Positions 25,306 to 35,220 are shown, counted from the stretch's first letter. The stretch is DNA of 64,000 nucleotides from Solidesulfovibrio sp. (GCF_029978005.1 NZ_JARKOZ010000084.1:1-64000), one strand, 5' to 3'. The notes: a model not told the origin generated them from the sequence alone. Numbers and translations: made by a program.

Positions 25306-26732
25306 CCTTTGATGCAGGCCAGGGGGCGCAGCCGGGCGGCTGGCATGGCCAGTCCCGAGGCGTGGACGGCGGCCGTCACGTCCTCGATGTCCTTGTAGGC
25401 TCCGGGAGCTTCCTCCCCCAGGCCGCGCAGGTCGTGGGCGCGCACGGAAATGCCCCGGGCGGCCAGGGAATCCAGCACGTCGCGCCCCTTGAAGCGTTTG
25501 AGGGCCTGCTTGCGGCTCATGGCCCGGCCGGCCCCGTGGCAGGCCGAGGAAAAGGCCAGCGCCTCGGCGGCGTCGGTTCCGGTCAGGATGGCCGAGGCCG
25601 TGCCCATGCTGCCGCCGACGATGACGGGCTGGCCGAGGCCGGCGAAGGCCGCCGGCAGGTCGGGATGGCTTGGACCCAGGGCCCGGGTCGCGCCCTTGCG
25701 GTGGACGAAAAGCGTCTTTTCCCGACCGCCGACCATATGGCGCTCGGCCCGGCACAGGTTGTGGGAGACGTCGTAGAGCAGGCGCAGGCGTGAACCGGGA
25801 AAAAGACCGGCGAAGGCCTCGCGACACAGGTGCGTGACGACCTGACGGCCGGCCAGGGCGCAGTTGGCGGCGGCGCGCATGGCCCCGAGGTAGCGCCTGG
25901 TCTCGTCGGAATCGGCCGGGGCGCAGGCCAGTTCGCGGTCGGGCAGGATCAGGCCGTGCTTGGATGCGGCCCGCAGCATGGCCTCCATGTGGTCCGTGGC
26001 TGTTTGATGGCCCAGGCCCCGGGAGCCGCAGTGCACGGACACCCCCACCTGCCCCGGGCGCAGACCCAGAGCCGTGGCGACGCGGGCGTCGCGCACCTCC
26101 TCCACGTACTGGACCTCCAGATAGTGGTTACCGGACCCGAGGGTTCCCAGGGCGTCGCGCTGGCGCTCCTTGGCCCTGGGCGAGACCGCGTCCGGGTCGG
26201 CCCCGGCCAGGCGGCCGCCGTCCTCGATGCGCGCAAGATCCTCTTTCTCGCCGAAACCCGCCTCCACGGCCCAGACCGCGCCGCCGGCGAGCATGGCGTC
26301 CATGTCCCTGGCGGAAAGGCGCAGATTGCCCGGCGCGCCGAGCCCGGCCGGCACCAGGGCGAAAAGGGCGTCGGCCAGGGCTTCGCGCAGGGGCTCCACG
26401 TCTTCCTTGTCCAGGTCGGAAACGAGCGTGCGCACGCCGCAGGCGATGTCGAAACCCACACCCCCGGCGCTGACCACGCCGCCTTCTCCCGGGTCGAAAG
26501 CGGCCACGCAGCCGATGGGGAAGCCGTAGCCGGCATGGGCGTCGGGCATGGCCGTCACGGGCGAGACGACGCCCGGCAGGGAGGCGACGTTGCGCAACTG
26601 GGCGAACACGCCGTCCTCCATGGCCGCGACGGCCGCCGGCGAACCGAAGACCCGGGCCGGGACGCGCATGGTCCCGGTCCGGGGCAGCTCCCAGGAAAAC
26701 GCATCGCGTCGCGTCAGGCCTTGCCGCGCCAT
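25302..26732 (-). CDS. rtcB: RNA-splicing ligase RtcB
   Basis: 476 residues. RtcB metal and catalytic motifs: MPDAHAGYGFPIGCVAAF, the key cysteine in FDIACGVRTL, SGNHYLEVQ, VHCGSRGLGHQ, and the guanylated histidine in SSACHGAGRAMSRKQA. RtcB joins 2',3'-cyclic phosphate and 5'-OH RNA ends with GTP and Mn2+. The start at 26732 (MARQGLTRRDAFSW) is supported by AAGGAAAAG; an ATG 18 codons earlier is open but unsupported. No archease gene is adjacent. Its stop overlaps the histidine kinase start. Confidence 0.93.
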   Translation of the reverse strand: MARQGLTRRDAFSWELPRTGTMRVPARVFGSPAAVAAMEDGVFAQLRNVASLPGVVSPVTAMPDAHAGYGFPIGCVAAFDPGEGGVVSAGGVGFDIACGVRTLVSDLDKEDVEPLREALADALFALVPAGLGAPGNLRLSARDMDAMLAGGAVWAVEAGFGEKEDLARIEDGGRLAGADPDAVSPRAKERQRDALGTLGSGNHYLEVQYVEEVRDARVATALGLRPGQVGVSVHCGSRGLGHQTATDHMEAMLRAASKHGLILPDRELACAPADSDETRRYLGAMRAAANCALAGRQVVTHLCREAFAGLFPGSRLRLLYDVSHNLCRAERHMVGGREKTLFVHRKGATRALGPSHPDLPAAFAGLGQPVIVGGSMGTASAILTGTDAAEALAFSSACHGAGRAMSRKQALKRFKGRDVLDSLAARGISVRAHDLRGLGEEAPGAYKDIEDVTAAVHASGLAMPAARLRPLACIKG

Positions 26733-26819
26733 ATCTTTTCCTTTTCCGCCGGGCGGCGGTCGCTTCGCCCGGGCGGTCCTCGTCATCCCCGCATCGTAGC
26801 CCGGAAGGGGCGAGGATTG

Positions 26820-28106
26820 TCAAGGCGCAGCCGGGGGGGCGGGGGAGAAATCGGCCGGGAGAAGGGCTTTCGCCACCACGGCGTTGCCGAGGGGAGTGAG
26901 GTGAGTGTCCGTGGGCCAGTAGCAGCGGCCAGCGTCGGGCGCGTCCATGAGCGCGGGCTCCATGTCCACGGTGGCGATGCCGAGCGTACGCAGCATGGCC
27001 AGGAGCGTGGCCGTCAGGGCGTTGAGATTGCGCGCGGCGTCGGCGGCCTTGGCCGCGAATTCCGAGCGCCGGGGCACGGCGGTGAAGTCGATGCGCGGAT
27101 AAAGGACCTGCAGGGCCGTGGGCAGCACGACGACCCGAAGGGACAGGCCGGCCCTTTGGGCCAGGGCGCGCAGGTCGGAAAGCGCTTGGCGCACCTCGTT
27201 CTCCTCGGCCGCGCCGAACCAGGAGGCGTCGATGAAGCTGCGGTAGAAGGGATGGAAGGCGAAGGGCAGGCCCCGCTCTGTAGGCACGGTGAGCGGCACG
27301 GGATAATAGCCCTGCGTGTCCACGGCGGCCGGGGGCGGGGCGGCCAGGGCCTGTCCCTGGCCGGCGTCGGCGTCGCGCAGGTACCGGTACAGGCGGCCGA
27401 GCGAGGCGAGGCGGAAATGGCGCGAGACCCCCAGCCGCTCTTCGGCCTGGCGATGGCGGTAGACGAAGAGGTCCGCCGCCAGGTCGTTGCCCACGTAGAC
27501 GAGCACGACGACCTCGCGGCCGGCGAAACGTTCCGACGAGCCGGCCGGGGCCCCCTCGGTCAGGCGGCGCAGAATGTCGCGGTACTGGGGCAGGCCGTAG
27601 CCGTTCTTGCAGGCGGCGTACACGGGTTTGCCGCTGCGCTTTTCGTACAGGGCCGGGATGCTCTGGGCCGTGCCCGAGCCCGCGCCGTAGCAAAAGGAGT
27701 CGCCGATGAAAAGCGTCTCGGCCTGGCTCGGCGTCCGGCCGTTCCACCAGCCCAGGGCGTCGGTGCCGGACACCTCCACGGCCGGGGGATCGGGCAGGGC
27801 CACGCCGTAGGCCCGGTAGGCGTCGTCGGCCGTGCCGCGGCACGGCGGCAGGCCCGGGGCGTTGACGTAGCCGTGCAGCCAGGGCCGGTACAGGGGATTG
27901 GTCGCCGGGTCGTAGACGCCGTAAGAGTAGAGCAGTTCGCGGTGTTTTTCGGAAAAGCGGTCGAGCCTGGGCAGGACACGGTAGACGAAGGCGTCGAGCC
28001 CGACCAGGGCCAGGTACAGGGCGGCCACGAGGATAAGCAGGCGGGCAGCGCGGCGATGCCCGCCACGGCGGGACTGGTGGTGGAGGAAGGCGTGCATGGG
28101 CGTCAT
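26820..28106 (-). CDS. Membrane-anchored SGNH-fold protein, AlgX/AlgJ-like
   Basis: 428 residues. One N-terminal membrane helix (about 21-40, ARLLILVAALYLALVGLDAF) is followed by an extracytoplasmic domain. SGNH-hydrolase blocks are visible: GDSFCYGAGSG (block I), LVYVGNDLAADL (GxND, block III), and TDTHLTPLGN (Asp/His, block V). The wide spacing and DTHLT resemble AlgX/AlgJ/DltD-type acyltransferases of exopolysaccharides rather than small lipases. Its neighbours give no polysaccharide context, so the substrate is unknown. An alternative ATG lies three codons in. Confidence 0.75.
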   Translation of the reverse strand: MTPMHAFLHHQSRRGGHRRAARLLILVAALYLALVGLDAFVYRVLPRLDRFSEKHRELLYSYGVYDPATNPLYRPWLHGYVNAPGLPPCRGTADDAYRAYGVALPDPPAVEVSGTDALGWWNGRTPSQAETLFIGDSFCYGAGSGTAQSIPALYEKRSGKPVYAACKNGYGLPQYRDILRRLTEGAPAGSSERFAGREVVVLVYVGNDLAADLFVYRHRQAEERLGVSRHFRLASLGRLYRYLRDADAGQGQALAAPPPAAVDTQGYYPVPLTVPTERGLPFAFHPFYRSFIDASWFGAAEENEVRQALSDLRALAQRAGLSLRVVVLPTALQVLYPRIDFTAVPRRSEFAAKAADAARNLNALTATLLAMLRTLGIATVDMEPALMDAPDAGRCYWPTDTHLTPLGNAVVAKALLPADFSPAPPAAP

Positions 28107-28230
28107 GGGGCCAGCGGCGGCCCGGCCGGGGGGACAAGGCGGAAGGGGCCCGGATTCCGGGCGGGAGACGGCGGCCGGGGACTGGTGGCGAGCGGCCGGA
28201 ATGTCTCCGGCCGCCCGCGTCGTGTCGGTT

Positions 28231-28662
28231 TCAGATCTTGTAGAGCTGTTCCCCGGGGATGATGGGGATGTTGTTTTTCTGGAGCAGTTCGATGGCCTGG
28301 TCGGTGCGGTCGAAGCGCACGATGATGACCGCCGACTTCTCGCACTGGTGCACGAAGGCGTACATGTACTCGACGTTGATGCCGCCGGCGCACAGGAGCT
28401 TGAGGATGGAGTGCAGGCCGCCCGGCGCGTCGGGCACTTCCACGGCCACCACGGCGTTGCGGCCCACGGTGAAGCCGTGTTCCTTGAGCGCGACCTTGGC
28501 TTTTTCGTGGTCGCTGACGATCAGGCGCAGGATGCCGAAATCCGAGGTGTCGGCCAGGGACAGGGCCCGGATGCTGATGTCGGCCTCGGCCAGGACGCGG
28601 GTCACTTCCTCCAGGCGGCCGGCCCGGTTTTCCAGGAAGATGGAAATCTGTTCGGCTTTCAT
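28231..28662 (-). CDS. Tandem ACT-domain protein
   Basis: 143 residues formed of two ACT domains. The first opens EQISIFLENRAGRLEEVTRV and the second AVVAVEVPDAPGGLHSILKL. ACT domains bind amino acids. This type is typically encoded beside phenylacetate-CoA ligase and indolepyruvate oxidoreductase in anaerobes. It lies 30 bp after the ligase gene with GGAGGG before the ATG, so the pair is co-transcribed. It probably senses an aromatic or branched amino acid, which is inference. Confidence 0.88.
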   Translation of the reverse strand: MKAEQISIFLENRAGRLEEVTRVLAEADISIRALSLADTSDFGILRLIVSDHEKAKVALKEHGFTVGRNAVVAVEVPDAPGGLHSILKLLCAGGINVEYMYAFVHQCEKSAVIIVRFDRTDQAIELLQKNNIPIIPGEQLYKI

Positions 28663-28692
28663 GGCGTTTCCCTCCGGATGACGTTGGGACCG

Positions 28693-29994
28693 TTAGGCGT
28701 GGCGCAGATCGAGGACGCGCTTGGCCTTGCCCTCGGAACGCTGGATGGCCCGGGGCTCGACCAGCTTGACCAGGGCGGTGACGCCCAGGAATTCCTTGAT
28801 GTTCTTCTGGATCTTGCCTTCCAGGCGCTGGAGCTTCCTGACCTCGTCGGAGAAGATCTTCTCGTCGACCTCGACCTGGACCGTGAGCGTGTCGAGGTTG
28901 CCCTCGCGCTCGACCACCAGCTGGTAGTAGGGGGTGAGGCCCTCGGTCTCGAGCAGGATGCTCTCGATCTGGGACGGGAAGACGTTGACGCCCCGGATGA
29001 TGAGCATGTCGTCGCTTCTGCCCTGGACGCGCACCATGCGGGCGGTGGTGCGGCCGCACTTGCAGGGCACGGTCTCCAGGCGGGTGATGTCTCGGGTGCG
29101 GTAGCGGATCAGCGGCTGGGCTTCCTTGGTCAGGGTGGTGATGACCAGCTCGCCGACCTCGCCCGGCTTGACCGGCTCCTTGGTCTCGGGGTCGATGACC
29201 TCGCACAGGAAATGGTCCTCCTGGAGGTGGGCCCCGTTTTGGGCCTCGACGCACTCGATGCCCACGCCCGGTCCCATGACCTCGGACAGGCCGTAGATGT
29301 CGATGGCCTTGATGCCCATCTTTTTTTCGATCTCCCGGCGCATTTCGTCGGTCCAGGGCTCGGCCCCGAACACGCCGATGCGAAGGGGCAGCTCCTTGAG
29401 GTCGATGCCGGCTTCCAGCGCCGTCTCGTAGAGCACCAGGCTGTAGGACGGCGTGCAGCAAAGCACGGTAGCCCCGAAGTCGCGCAGCAGCATGGCCTGC
29501 CGCCGGGTGCCGCCGCCCGAGACCGGCACCGTGGTCGCGCCCAGGCGCTCGGCCCCGTAATGGGCCCCGAGGCCGCCGGTAAAGAGGCCATAACCATAGG
29601 CCACGTGGATGATGTCGCGCCGCGAGGCTCCGGCCGCGGTCAGGGATCGGGCCATCATGGTGGCCCAGTTGTTGACGTCGCGCTGGGTGTAGCCGGCGAC
29701 GGTGGCCCTGCCCGTGGTGCCGGAGGAGGCGTGGATGCGCACCACATTGTCCTTGGGCACGGCGAAGAGGCCGAAGGGATAGTGGTTGCGCAGGTCCTGC
29801 TTCTCGGTAAAAGGCAGGTAGCGCACGTCGGCCAGGCTCTTGATGTCGGAGGGCTTGACGCCGAGCTCGTCGAAGGCCTTCCTGTAGAAGGCGACATTGG
29901 CGTAGACCCGTTCGCAAAGGCCTTTGAGGCGCTTGAGCTGCAAGGCCTCCAGTTCTTCCCTGGGCAGGGTTTCGATATCCATATCGAAAATCAT
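28693..29994 (-). CDS. paaK: Phenylacetate-CoA ligase family protein
   Basis: 433 residues. AMP-forming ligase motifs: [18 protein letters not shown] (P-loop), [24 protein letters not shown], and [20 protein letters not shown]. It activates arylacetates such as phenylacetate or indoleacetate to CoA thioesters. In anaerobes it often works after oxidation of aromatic amino acids. The start at 29994 has GGAGGAAG upstream. Its partner is the ACT protein. No ior/por genes are adjacent. Its link to the distant hpd genes is only thematic. Confidence 0.9.
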   Translation of the reverse strand: MIFDMDIETLPREELEALQLKRLKGLCERVYANVAFYRKAFDELGVKPSDIKSLADVRYLPFTEKQDLRNHYPFGLFAVPKDNVVRIHASSGTTGRATVAGYTQRDVNNWATMMARSLTAAGASRRDIIHVAYGYGLFTGGLGAHYGAERLGATTVPVSGGGTRRQAMLLRDFGATVLCCTPSYSLVLYETALEAGIDLKELPLRIGVFGAEPWTDEMRREIEKKMGIKAIDIYGLSEVMGPGVGIECVEAQNGAHLQEDHFLCEVIDPETKEPVKPGEVGELVITTLTKEAQPLIRYRTRDITRLETVPCKCGRTTARMVRVQGRSDDMLIIRGVNVFPSQIESILLETEGLTPYYQLVVEREGNLDTLTVQVEVDEKIFSDEVRKLQRLEGKIQKNIKEFLGVTALVKLVEPRAIQRSEGKAKRVLDLRHA

Positions 29995-30179
29995 GCGGCT
30001 TCCTCCCATGACGTCGTGGCGCGTCCAAAGGCGATACCTGCCCGAAAGCCGACCGCCACGTCAAGAGAGGGTCCGGAAAAAAGGGCTTTCCCGGCGGCGT
30101 TTGCGGGCCGGCCCCAAATCGGATAGAGGTCCGGCGTCTCCCCGATGAAAGGGGAGCGCCAGCATTTCCCGGAGAGACG

Positions 30180-30599
30180 ATGCCCCACAAGAAATCCGAC
30201 AAGAATCTGTCCGCCGTCGCCAAGGCCGTCATCGTGGCCGGCTGGCTGGCCGAGAAGAAGGCCAAGGACATCCTGGCCCTGGACGTGGCCTCCATCAACC
30301 CCGTATGCGAGGCCATGGTCGTGGCCTCGGCCGTGAGTCTGCGCCAGGCCAAGGCCCTGGCCGACCACGTGCTCGAACGCTGCGGCGAGGAGGGGTTTTC
30401 CTACCTCGGCATGGAGGGCTACCGCCACGGCCAGTGGGTGCTTCTCGACCTCAACGACGTCATGGTCCACATCTTCCAGGAAGACCTGCGCCCCTTCTAC
30501 AATATCGAAGGCCTGTGGTCCGAGGGCAAGCGCATTTCCTTGCCGCCCGCCCCGGCCAAAGCCCCGGCGACTCCCGAACCGGACCCGAGCGACGCATGA
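30180..30599 (+). CDS. rsfS: Ribosomal silencing factor RsfS
   Basis: 139 residues: AKDILALDVASINPVCEAMV, ASAVSLRQAKALADHV, then YRHGQWVLLDLNDVMVHIFQ and LRPFYNIEGLWSEG. These are the family hallmarks. RsfS binds uL14 and blocks 30S-50S joining in slow growth. GGAGAG precedes the ATG. The Pro/Ala-rich tail is not conserved. It overlaps gpmI by an ATGA junction. Confidence 0.94.
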   Translation: MPHKKSDKNLSAVAKAVIVAGWLAEKKAKDILALDVASINPVCEAMVVASAVSLRQAKALADHVLERCGEEGFSYLGMEGYRHGQWVLLDLNDVMVHIFQEDLRPFYNIEGLWSEGKRISLPPAPAKAPATPEPDPSDA

Positions 30600-32116
30600 C
30601 CCCGACCCTGCTCCTCATCCTCGACGGCTGGGGCCTGGCCCCGGCCGGGCCCGGCAACGCCGTGACCCTGGCCAGGACCCCGAACCTCGACCGGTTGCTG
30701 GCCGGCCATCCCTCCACCACGCTGGCCTGTTCGGGCCGGTCCGTGGGGCTGCCGGACGGCTTCATGGGCAACTCCGAGGTCGGCCACATGAACATCGGCG
30801 CGGGCCGGGTGGTCTACCAGGACATGACCCGCATCGACATGGCCGTGGAGGAGGGGGAGCTGGCCAAAAACCCGGTGCTGGCCGATCTGGTCGCCGCATC
30901 GCTGGCCGCCGGCGGCCGGGTGCATCTCATGGGCCTGGTTTCCGACGGCGGAGTGCACAGCCACCTCAATCACCTCAAGGCCCTCGTCGCGGCCCTGGCC
31001 GCCCTGGGCCAGAAGGACGTACTCGTCCACGCCTTCCTCGACGGCCGCGACACGCCGCCCCAAAGCGGCGCGGGCTACGTGGCCGACCTGGACAAATTCC
31101 TGCATGCAACCGGCGTCGGCCGCATCGCCTCGCTGACGGGCCGGTTCTACGCCATGGACCGCGACAAGCGCTACGAGCGCGTGGCCGAGGCCTACGCCGC
31201 CCTGACCGAAGGCGCGGGCGAGGCTTTCGCCGACCCCGTTCCCGCCGTGGAAGCGGCCTACGCCGCCGGGCAGACGGACGAATTCGTCAAGCCGCGGGTA
31301 CTGGCCGGGGGCGACGGGGTGATCCGCGACGGCGACGCCGTCTTTTTCTTCAACTTCCGGGCCGACCGGGCCCGGGAGCTCACGGCGGCGCTCACCCGCG
31401 ACGATTTCGACGGCTTCGCCCGAAAGGCGCGCCCCAAACTCTCCGGCTTCGCCACCATGACCGAATACGACGGCTCCTTCGGCCTGCCCGCGGCCTTCGC
31501 CCCGGAAAGCGTCTCGGACGTGCTGGGCGAAATCTACTCCCGGGCCGGGCACAGCCAACTGCGCCTGGCCGAGACCGAGAAATACGCCCACGTCACCTAT
31601 TTCATGAACTGCGGCCGCGAGGAGCCTTTCCCCGGCGAGGAGCGCATCCTCATCCCCTCGCCGCGCGATGTCGCCACCTACGACCTCAAGCCGCAGATGA
31701 GCGCGGCGGCCGTGACCGACGCCTTTCTGGAATCGCTGCCAAAAGGCCATGCCCTGGCCGTGGTCAACCTGGCCAACTGCGACATGGTCGGCCACACCGG
31801 CGTGCTGCCGGCGGCCGTCACCGCCGTGGAGACCGTCGACGCGTGCGTCGGGCGCATCGCGAAGGCCGCCCTGGCCGCCGGCTGGCGGCTTTGCGTGACG
31901 GCCGACCACGGCAACGCCGAGGAGATGATCGCCCCGGACGGCGGCCCCATGACCGCCCACACCCTCAACCCGGTGCGCTTCATCCTCGTCGACGCGGCGC
32001 GAAAGGGCGCGAAGCTGCTGCCGGGCAAGCTCGGCGACATCGCCCCGACCATCCTGTGTCTGGCCGGCCTGCCCGTGCCGGCGGCCATGACCGGAACCTG
32101 TCTTTTGGCGGAGTAG
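30596..32116 (+). CDS. gpmI: Cofactor-independent phosphoglycerate mutase
   Basis: 506 residues of the alkaline-phosphatase superfamily. Metal ligand in LLILDGWGLAPAGPGNAV; phospho-Ser in GFMGNSEVGHMNIGAG; substrate residues in HAFLDGRDTPPQS; ADHGNAEEM and TAHTLNPV near the end. It interconverts 3- and 2-phosphoglycerate in glycolysis and gluconeogenesis using Mn2+. The start is the ATG overlapping the rsfS stop. Confidence 0.96.
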   Translation: MTPTLLLILDGWGLAPAGPGNAVTLARTPNLDRLLAGHPSTTLACSGRSVGLPDGFMGNSEVGHMNIGAGRVVYQDMTRIDMAVEEGELAKNPVLADLVAASLAAGGRVHLMGLVSDGGVHSHLNHLKALVAALAALGQKDVLVHAFLDGRDTPPQSGAGYVADLDKFLHATGVGRIASLTGRFYAMDRDKRYERVAEAYAALTEGAGEAFADPVPAVEAAYAAGQTDEFVKPRVLAGGDGVIRDGDAVFFFNFRADRARELTAALTRDDFDGFARKARPKLSGFATMTEYDGSFGLPAAFAPESVSDVLGEIYSRAGHSQLRLAETEKYAHVTYFMNCGREEPFPGEERILIPSPRDVATYDLKPQMSAAAVTDAFLESLPKGHALAVVNLANCDMVGHTGVLPAAVTAVETVDACVGRIAKAALAAGWRLCVTADHGNAEEMIAPDGGPMTAHTLNPVRFILVDAARKGAKLLPGKLGDIAPTILCLAGLPVPAAMTGTCLLAE

Positions 32117-32122
32117 GGCGAC

Positions 32123-32368
32123 ATGGGCAACGAACAGCGAAAACCCCTCACGCCGGCCAAACCCGTGGGCGTGGAACTGGTGTTTCTTTATCCCTGCCCG
32201 TTTTGCCACCGCGAGGTGCCGGTGGTCGCGCCGGTCAAGCCGACCATGATCGCCTGCGACGCCTGCCGGGGCCGGTTTCCCATCGTACCCGTGGACGAGC
32301 GCTCGGTGCGCTTCGTCAAGGTGATGCTGGCCGGCGGCAAGGCGGCGGTGGACCCGGATTTTCTCTAG
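32123..32368 (+). CDS. Small zinc-ribbon protein
   Basis: An 81-residue protein with a four-cysteine knuckle pair, CPFC (about 25-28) and CDAC (about 45-48), the usual zinc-ribbon spacing, on a beta-rich core. It lies six bases after gpmI and 45 bases before a membrane protease gene. The function is unknown. Confidence 0.75.
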   Translation: MGNEQRKPLTPAKPVGVELVFLYPCPFCHREVPVVAPVKPTMIACDACRGRFPIVPVDERSVRFVKVMLAGGKAAVDPDFL

Positions 32369-32413
32369 TCCGAATCGTCGGCCGGCCTCCCGGCCGACAC
32401 GCGAGGCAATCCC

Positions 32414-33139
32414 ATGCCTTATGTGACGTACGTCGCGGTCGCGCTGCTTTTGGGCCTTGTGATCCTCGTGCACGAACTGGGGCACTTCCTGGCCGCCAAG
32501 GCCGTGGGCCTGCCCGTGGCCCGATTCTCTCTGGGCTTCGGGCCGGTGGTGTGGAGCCGCAAGTGGGGCGGCACGCGCTGCTGCCTGTCCGCCGTGCCTT
32601 TCGGCGGCTACGTGTTGCTCGCCCTTTCCGGCGAGGCCGACTACCTCGCCTTGCCGCTGTGGCGGCGCCTCATCTTCAGCCTGGCCGGCCCGGCCGCCAA
32701 TCTCCTCTTCGCCCTGGGCTGCTACGCCGCCTATTACGTCGCGAACGCTGCCGAGCCCTCCTTTGTCGAGGCCTGCCTCACCCCTCTGGCCTGGACCGCC
32801 GGCAACGTCGCGGCCATGGTCGCGGCCCTGGGACAGCTCTTCGGCCAGGCGGAAAACCTGAGCAGCCTGGTCGGCATCGTGGCCGAGGGCGGCAGGTTCG
32901 TGGGCAAAAGCGCCTCGCGGCTCCTCATGCTCGGCGGCTACGTTTCCGTGAGTCTGGCGGTGTGCAACCTGCTGCCCCTGCCGCCGCTTGACGGCGGCAA
33001 GATCGTTTGCGACGTCCTGGTGCGTTGCCGCGCCGGCCTGGCCCGGTACTACCTGCCCGTCACGGCCTGCGGCTGGCTGGCGCTTATCGCGCTCATGCTC
33101 TACGCCACGGTCCACGACGTCTGGCGCGTCCTGGCCTAG
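32414..33139 (+). CDS. Site-2-type (M50) membrane metalloprotease without PDZ domain
   Basis: 241 residues with about four to five membrane helices. The zinc site HELGH (about 21-25) lies in helix 1 ([20 protein letters not shown]). The third ligand is in [13 protein letters not shown] (about 188-200). The RseP-like loop [20 protein letters not shown] follows helix 1. RseP/RasP homologues carry one or two PDZ domains between these parts and are about 350-450 residues long. Here the gap holds only hydrophobic helices, so substrate choice must differ. It may also be the sole RseP-type protein. Confidence 0.85.
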   Translation: MPYVTYVAVALLLGLVILVHELGHFLAAKAVGLPVARFSLGFGPVVWSRKWGGTRCCLSAVPFGGYVLLALSGEADYLALPLWRRLIFSLAGPAANLLFALGCYAAYYVANAAEPSFVEACLTPLAWTAGNVAAMVAALGQLFGQAENLSSLVGIVAEGGRFVGKSASRLLMLGGYVSVSLAVCNLLPLPPLDGGKIVCDVLVRCRAGLARYYLPVTACGWLALIALMLYATVHDVWRVLA

Positions 33140-33167
33140 GACGCGGCGCTTCCGGCGGTTTCGCCCC

Positions 33168-35213
33168 ATGCCCCGTGACAACGCCCCGGTCCCGGCCAGG
33201 CGCGACAAGACGCCTGCCCGCGCCCTGGCCGACCTGCTCGGGGCCAGCGACGTCCCGCTCACGGCCCTGGAACTCTCCCACTTGGCCGGCTACGGCGAAA
33301 AGGCCGTGCTCGAGGCCCTTGCCCACCTGCGCCTGTCCTTGCGGCGCACGTCCTGGCCGCTTCGCCTGCATCCGGCCCGCTGCCTGGCCTGCGGCCACGT
33401 CTTTTCCAAGCGCGACCGGCTGGCCAAGCCCGGAAAATGTCCGGTCTGCCGGTCGACGCGCCTCGAACCTCCCCGATTTTCCCTTGAACCGTCGCCAAAT
33501 ATGGACGACGCGGCCCCTTTGGGCCACTATGCTCCAGGCGCATCCCAAGGAGGACCCCCCATGCCCGCAAGCCCGCTGGCCGGCAAACCGGCCCCGCGTT
33601 CCCTGCTCGTCAACGTGCCCCGGCTCGTCGCCTCCTACTATTCCATCACCCCGGACCCGGCCGATCCGCTCCAGCGCGTCGCCTTCGGCACTTCGGGCCA
33701 TCGCGGCAGCTCCTTCGACGGCTCCTTCAACGAGGACCACATCCTGGCCACGACCCAGGCCATCTGCGACTACCGGGCCGGGCAGGATATCGCCGGGCCG
33801 CTTTTCCTCGGCATGGACACCCACGCCCTGTCCGAGCCGGCGTTCATTTCCGCCCTGGAAGTGCTGGCCGCCAACGGCGTGGCCACACGCATCCAGACGG
33901 GCCGGGGCTACACGCCCACACCTGTCGTCTCCCACGCCATCCTGACCTTCAACCGCGACCACGCGAACGCCCGCGCCGATGGCGTCGTCATCACGCCCTC
34001 CCACAATCCCCCGGCCGACGGCGGCTTCAAGTACAATCCTCCCTCGGGCGGTCCGGCCGACACCGACGTCACCCGCGTCGTCCAGGACATGGCCAACGCC
34101 TACCTGGAGAAAAAGCTCGCCGGGGTCAGGCGCATGCCCTACGAGGCCGCCCTTCGCGCGGGCTGCGTGGAGGAATACGACTACGTCGGGCCCTATGTGG
34201 CCGATCTCGGCAACATCGTGGACATGGCCGCCATCCGGGGCGCCGGGCTTCGCATCGGCGTCGATCCCCTGGGCGGCTCGGGCATCGCCTTCTGGGAGCC
34301 CATGGCCGAGCGCTACGGCCTCGACCTTTCGCTCATCAGCGACGTGGTGGACCCGACCTTTTCATTCATGACCGTGGACAAGGACGGCAAGATCCGCATG
34401 GACTGCTCCTCGCCCTACGCCATGGCCCGGCTCATCGAGCACCGCGCCTCCTACGACATCGCCTTCGGCAACGACCCGGACTACGACCGCCACGGCATCG
34501 TCACCAGGGGCGCGGGCCTGCTCAATCCCAACAGCTACCTCGCCGTGGCCGTCGACTACCTGTTCACGACCCGAACCGGCTGGCGCGCCGACGCCGCCGT
34601 GGGCAAGACCGTGGTGTCGAGCGCCATGATCGACCGGGTGGCCGCTTTGCTCGGCCGGCGGCTGTGCGAGGTGCCGGTGGGCTTCAAATGGTTCGTCTCC
34701 GGGCTCATCGACGGCTCCTTCGGCTTCGGCGGCGAGGAGAGCGCCGGGGCGTCCTACCTGCGCAAGGACGGCACGGTCTGGACCACGGACAAGGACGGCA
34801 TCATCATGGACCTGCTCGCCTGCGAGATCACGGCCGCAACCGGCAAGGACCCGGCCGAGCGCTATGCGGAACTGACCGCCCGCTTCGGCGAGCCCCTCTA
34901 CGAACGCCTGGACGCCCCGGCCACCAAGGCGCAAAAGGCCGCTCTGGCCAAGCTGTCGCCGGACATGGTCGCGGCCTCCTCCCTGGCCGGCGAGGCCATA
35001 ACGGCCAAGCTCACCCGCGCCCCGGGCAACGACGCCCCCATCGGCGGGCTCAAGGTGGTCACGAAAAACGGCTGGTTCGCCGCCCGGCCCTCAGGCACCG
35101 AGGACGTCTACAAAATTTACGCCGAGAGCTTCAACGGCCGCGAACACTTGCAGGCCCTGCAGGCCGAGGCCCGGGAGATCGTGGACGCCGCCTTCAAGGC
35201 GGCCGGGGTGTAG
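33168..35213 (+). CDS. HTH plus zinc-ribbon regulator, open in frame through phosphoglucomutase
   Basis: The first about 110 residues form a small regulator: a winged-helix-like part ([20 protein letters not shown]) and a zinc ribbon (CLACGHVF...KCPVC, about 72-95) ending [10 protein letters not shown]. This matches the COG3357-type HTH/zinc-ribbon proteins, usually free-standing at about 100-120 residues. Here no stop follows. The frame continues for 131 codons to the ATG of phosphoglucomutase and on to its stop, a possible 681-residue fusion. The strong internal ribosome site at 33547-33553 suggests the enzyme is also made alone. Confidence 0.6.
   Translation: MPRDNAPVPARRDKTPARALADLLGASDVPLTALELSHLAGYGEKAVLEALAHLRLSLRRTSWPLRLHPARCLACGHVFSKRDRLAKPGKCPVCRSTRLEPPRFSLEPSPNMDDAAPLGHYAPGASQGGPPMPASPLAGKPAPRSLLVNVPRLVASYYSITPDPADPLQRVAFGTSGHRGSSFDGSFNEDHILATTQAICDYRAGQDIAGPLFLGMDTHALSEPAFISALEVLAANGVATRIQTGRGYTPTPVVSHAILTFNRDHANARADGVVITPSHNPPADGGFKYNPPSGGPADTDVTRVVQDMANAYLEKKLAGVRRMPYEAALRAGCVEEYDYVGPYVADLGNIVDMAAIRGAGLRIGVDPLGGSGIAFWEPMAERYGLDLSLISDVVDPTFSFMTVDKDGKIRMDCSSPYAMARLIEHRASYDIAFGNDPDYDRHGIVTRGAGLLNPNSYLAVAVDYLFTTRTGWRADAAVGKTVVSSAMIDRVAALLGRRLCEVPVGFKWFVSGLIDGSFGFGGEESAGASYLRKDGTVWTTDKDGIIMDLLACEITAATGKDPAERYAELTARFGEPLYERLDAPATKAQKAALAKLSPDMVAASSLAGEAITAKLTRAPGNDAPIGGLKVVTKNGWFAARPSGTEDVYKIYAESFNGREHLQALQAEAREIVDAAFKAAGV
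33547..33553 (+). promoter_or_regulatory. Strong internal ribosome-binding site for pgm
   Basis: AAGGAGG lies seven bases before the ATG at 33561, inside the reading frame of the upstream HTH/zinc-ribbon gene. It is a near-perfect Shine-Dalgarno sequence and is the reason for annotating pgm with its own start despite the continuous frame. Confidence 0.8.
33561..35213 (+). CDS. pgm: Alpha-D-glucose phosphate-specific phosphoglucomutase
   Basis: 550 residues, the usual Pgm length. [17 protein letters not shown] near the start; the phospho-Ser loop [17 protein letters not shown]; the metal loop [11 protein letters not shown]; the sugar loop [16 protein letters not shown]; the phosphate loop [15 protein letters not shown]. 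It interconverts glucose-1- and glucose-6-phosphate for glycogen or envelope sugars. The start is fixed by AAGGAGG. The upstream regulator-like gene has no stop codon before it. Confidence 0.95.
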   Translation: MPASPLAGKPAPRSLLVNVPRLVASYYSITPDPADPLQRVAFGTSGHRGSSFDGSFNEDHILATTQAICDYRAGQDIAGPLFLGMDTHALSEPAFISALEVLAANGVATRIQTGRGYTPTPVVSHAILTFNRDHANARADGVVITPSHNPPADGGFKYNPPSGGPADTDVTRVVQDMANAYLEKKLAGVRRMPYEAALRAGCVEEYDYVGPYVADLGNIVDMAAIRGAGLRIGVDPLGGSGIAFWEPMAERYGLDLSLISDVVDPTFSFMTVDKDGKIRMDCSSPYAMARLIEHRASYDIAFGNDPDYDRHGIVTRGAGLLNPNSYLAVAVDYLFTTRTGWRADAAVGKTVVSSAMIDRVAALLGRRLCEVPVGFKWFVSGLIDGSFGFGGEESAGASYLRKDGTVWTTDKDGIIMDLLACEITAATGKDPAERYAELTARFGEPLYERLDAPATKAQKAALAKLSPDMVAASSLAGEAITAKLTRAPGNDAPIGGLKVVTKNGWFAARPSGTEDVYKIYAESFNGREHLQALQAEAREIVDAAFKAAGV

Positions 35214-35220
35214 GGGAGAG

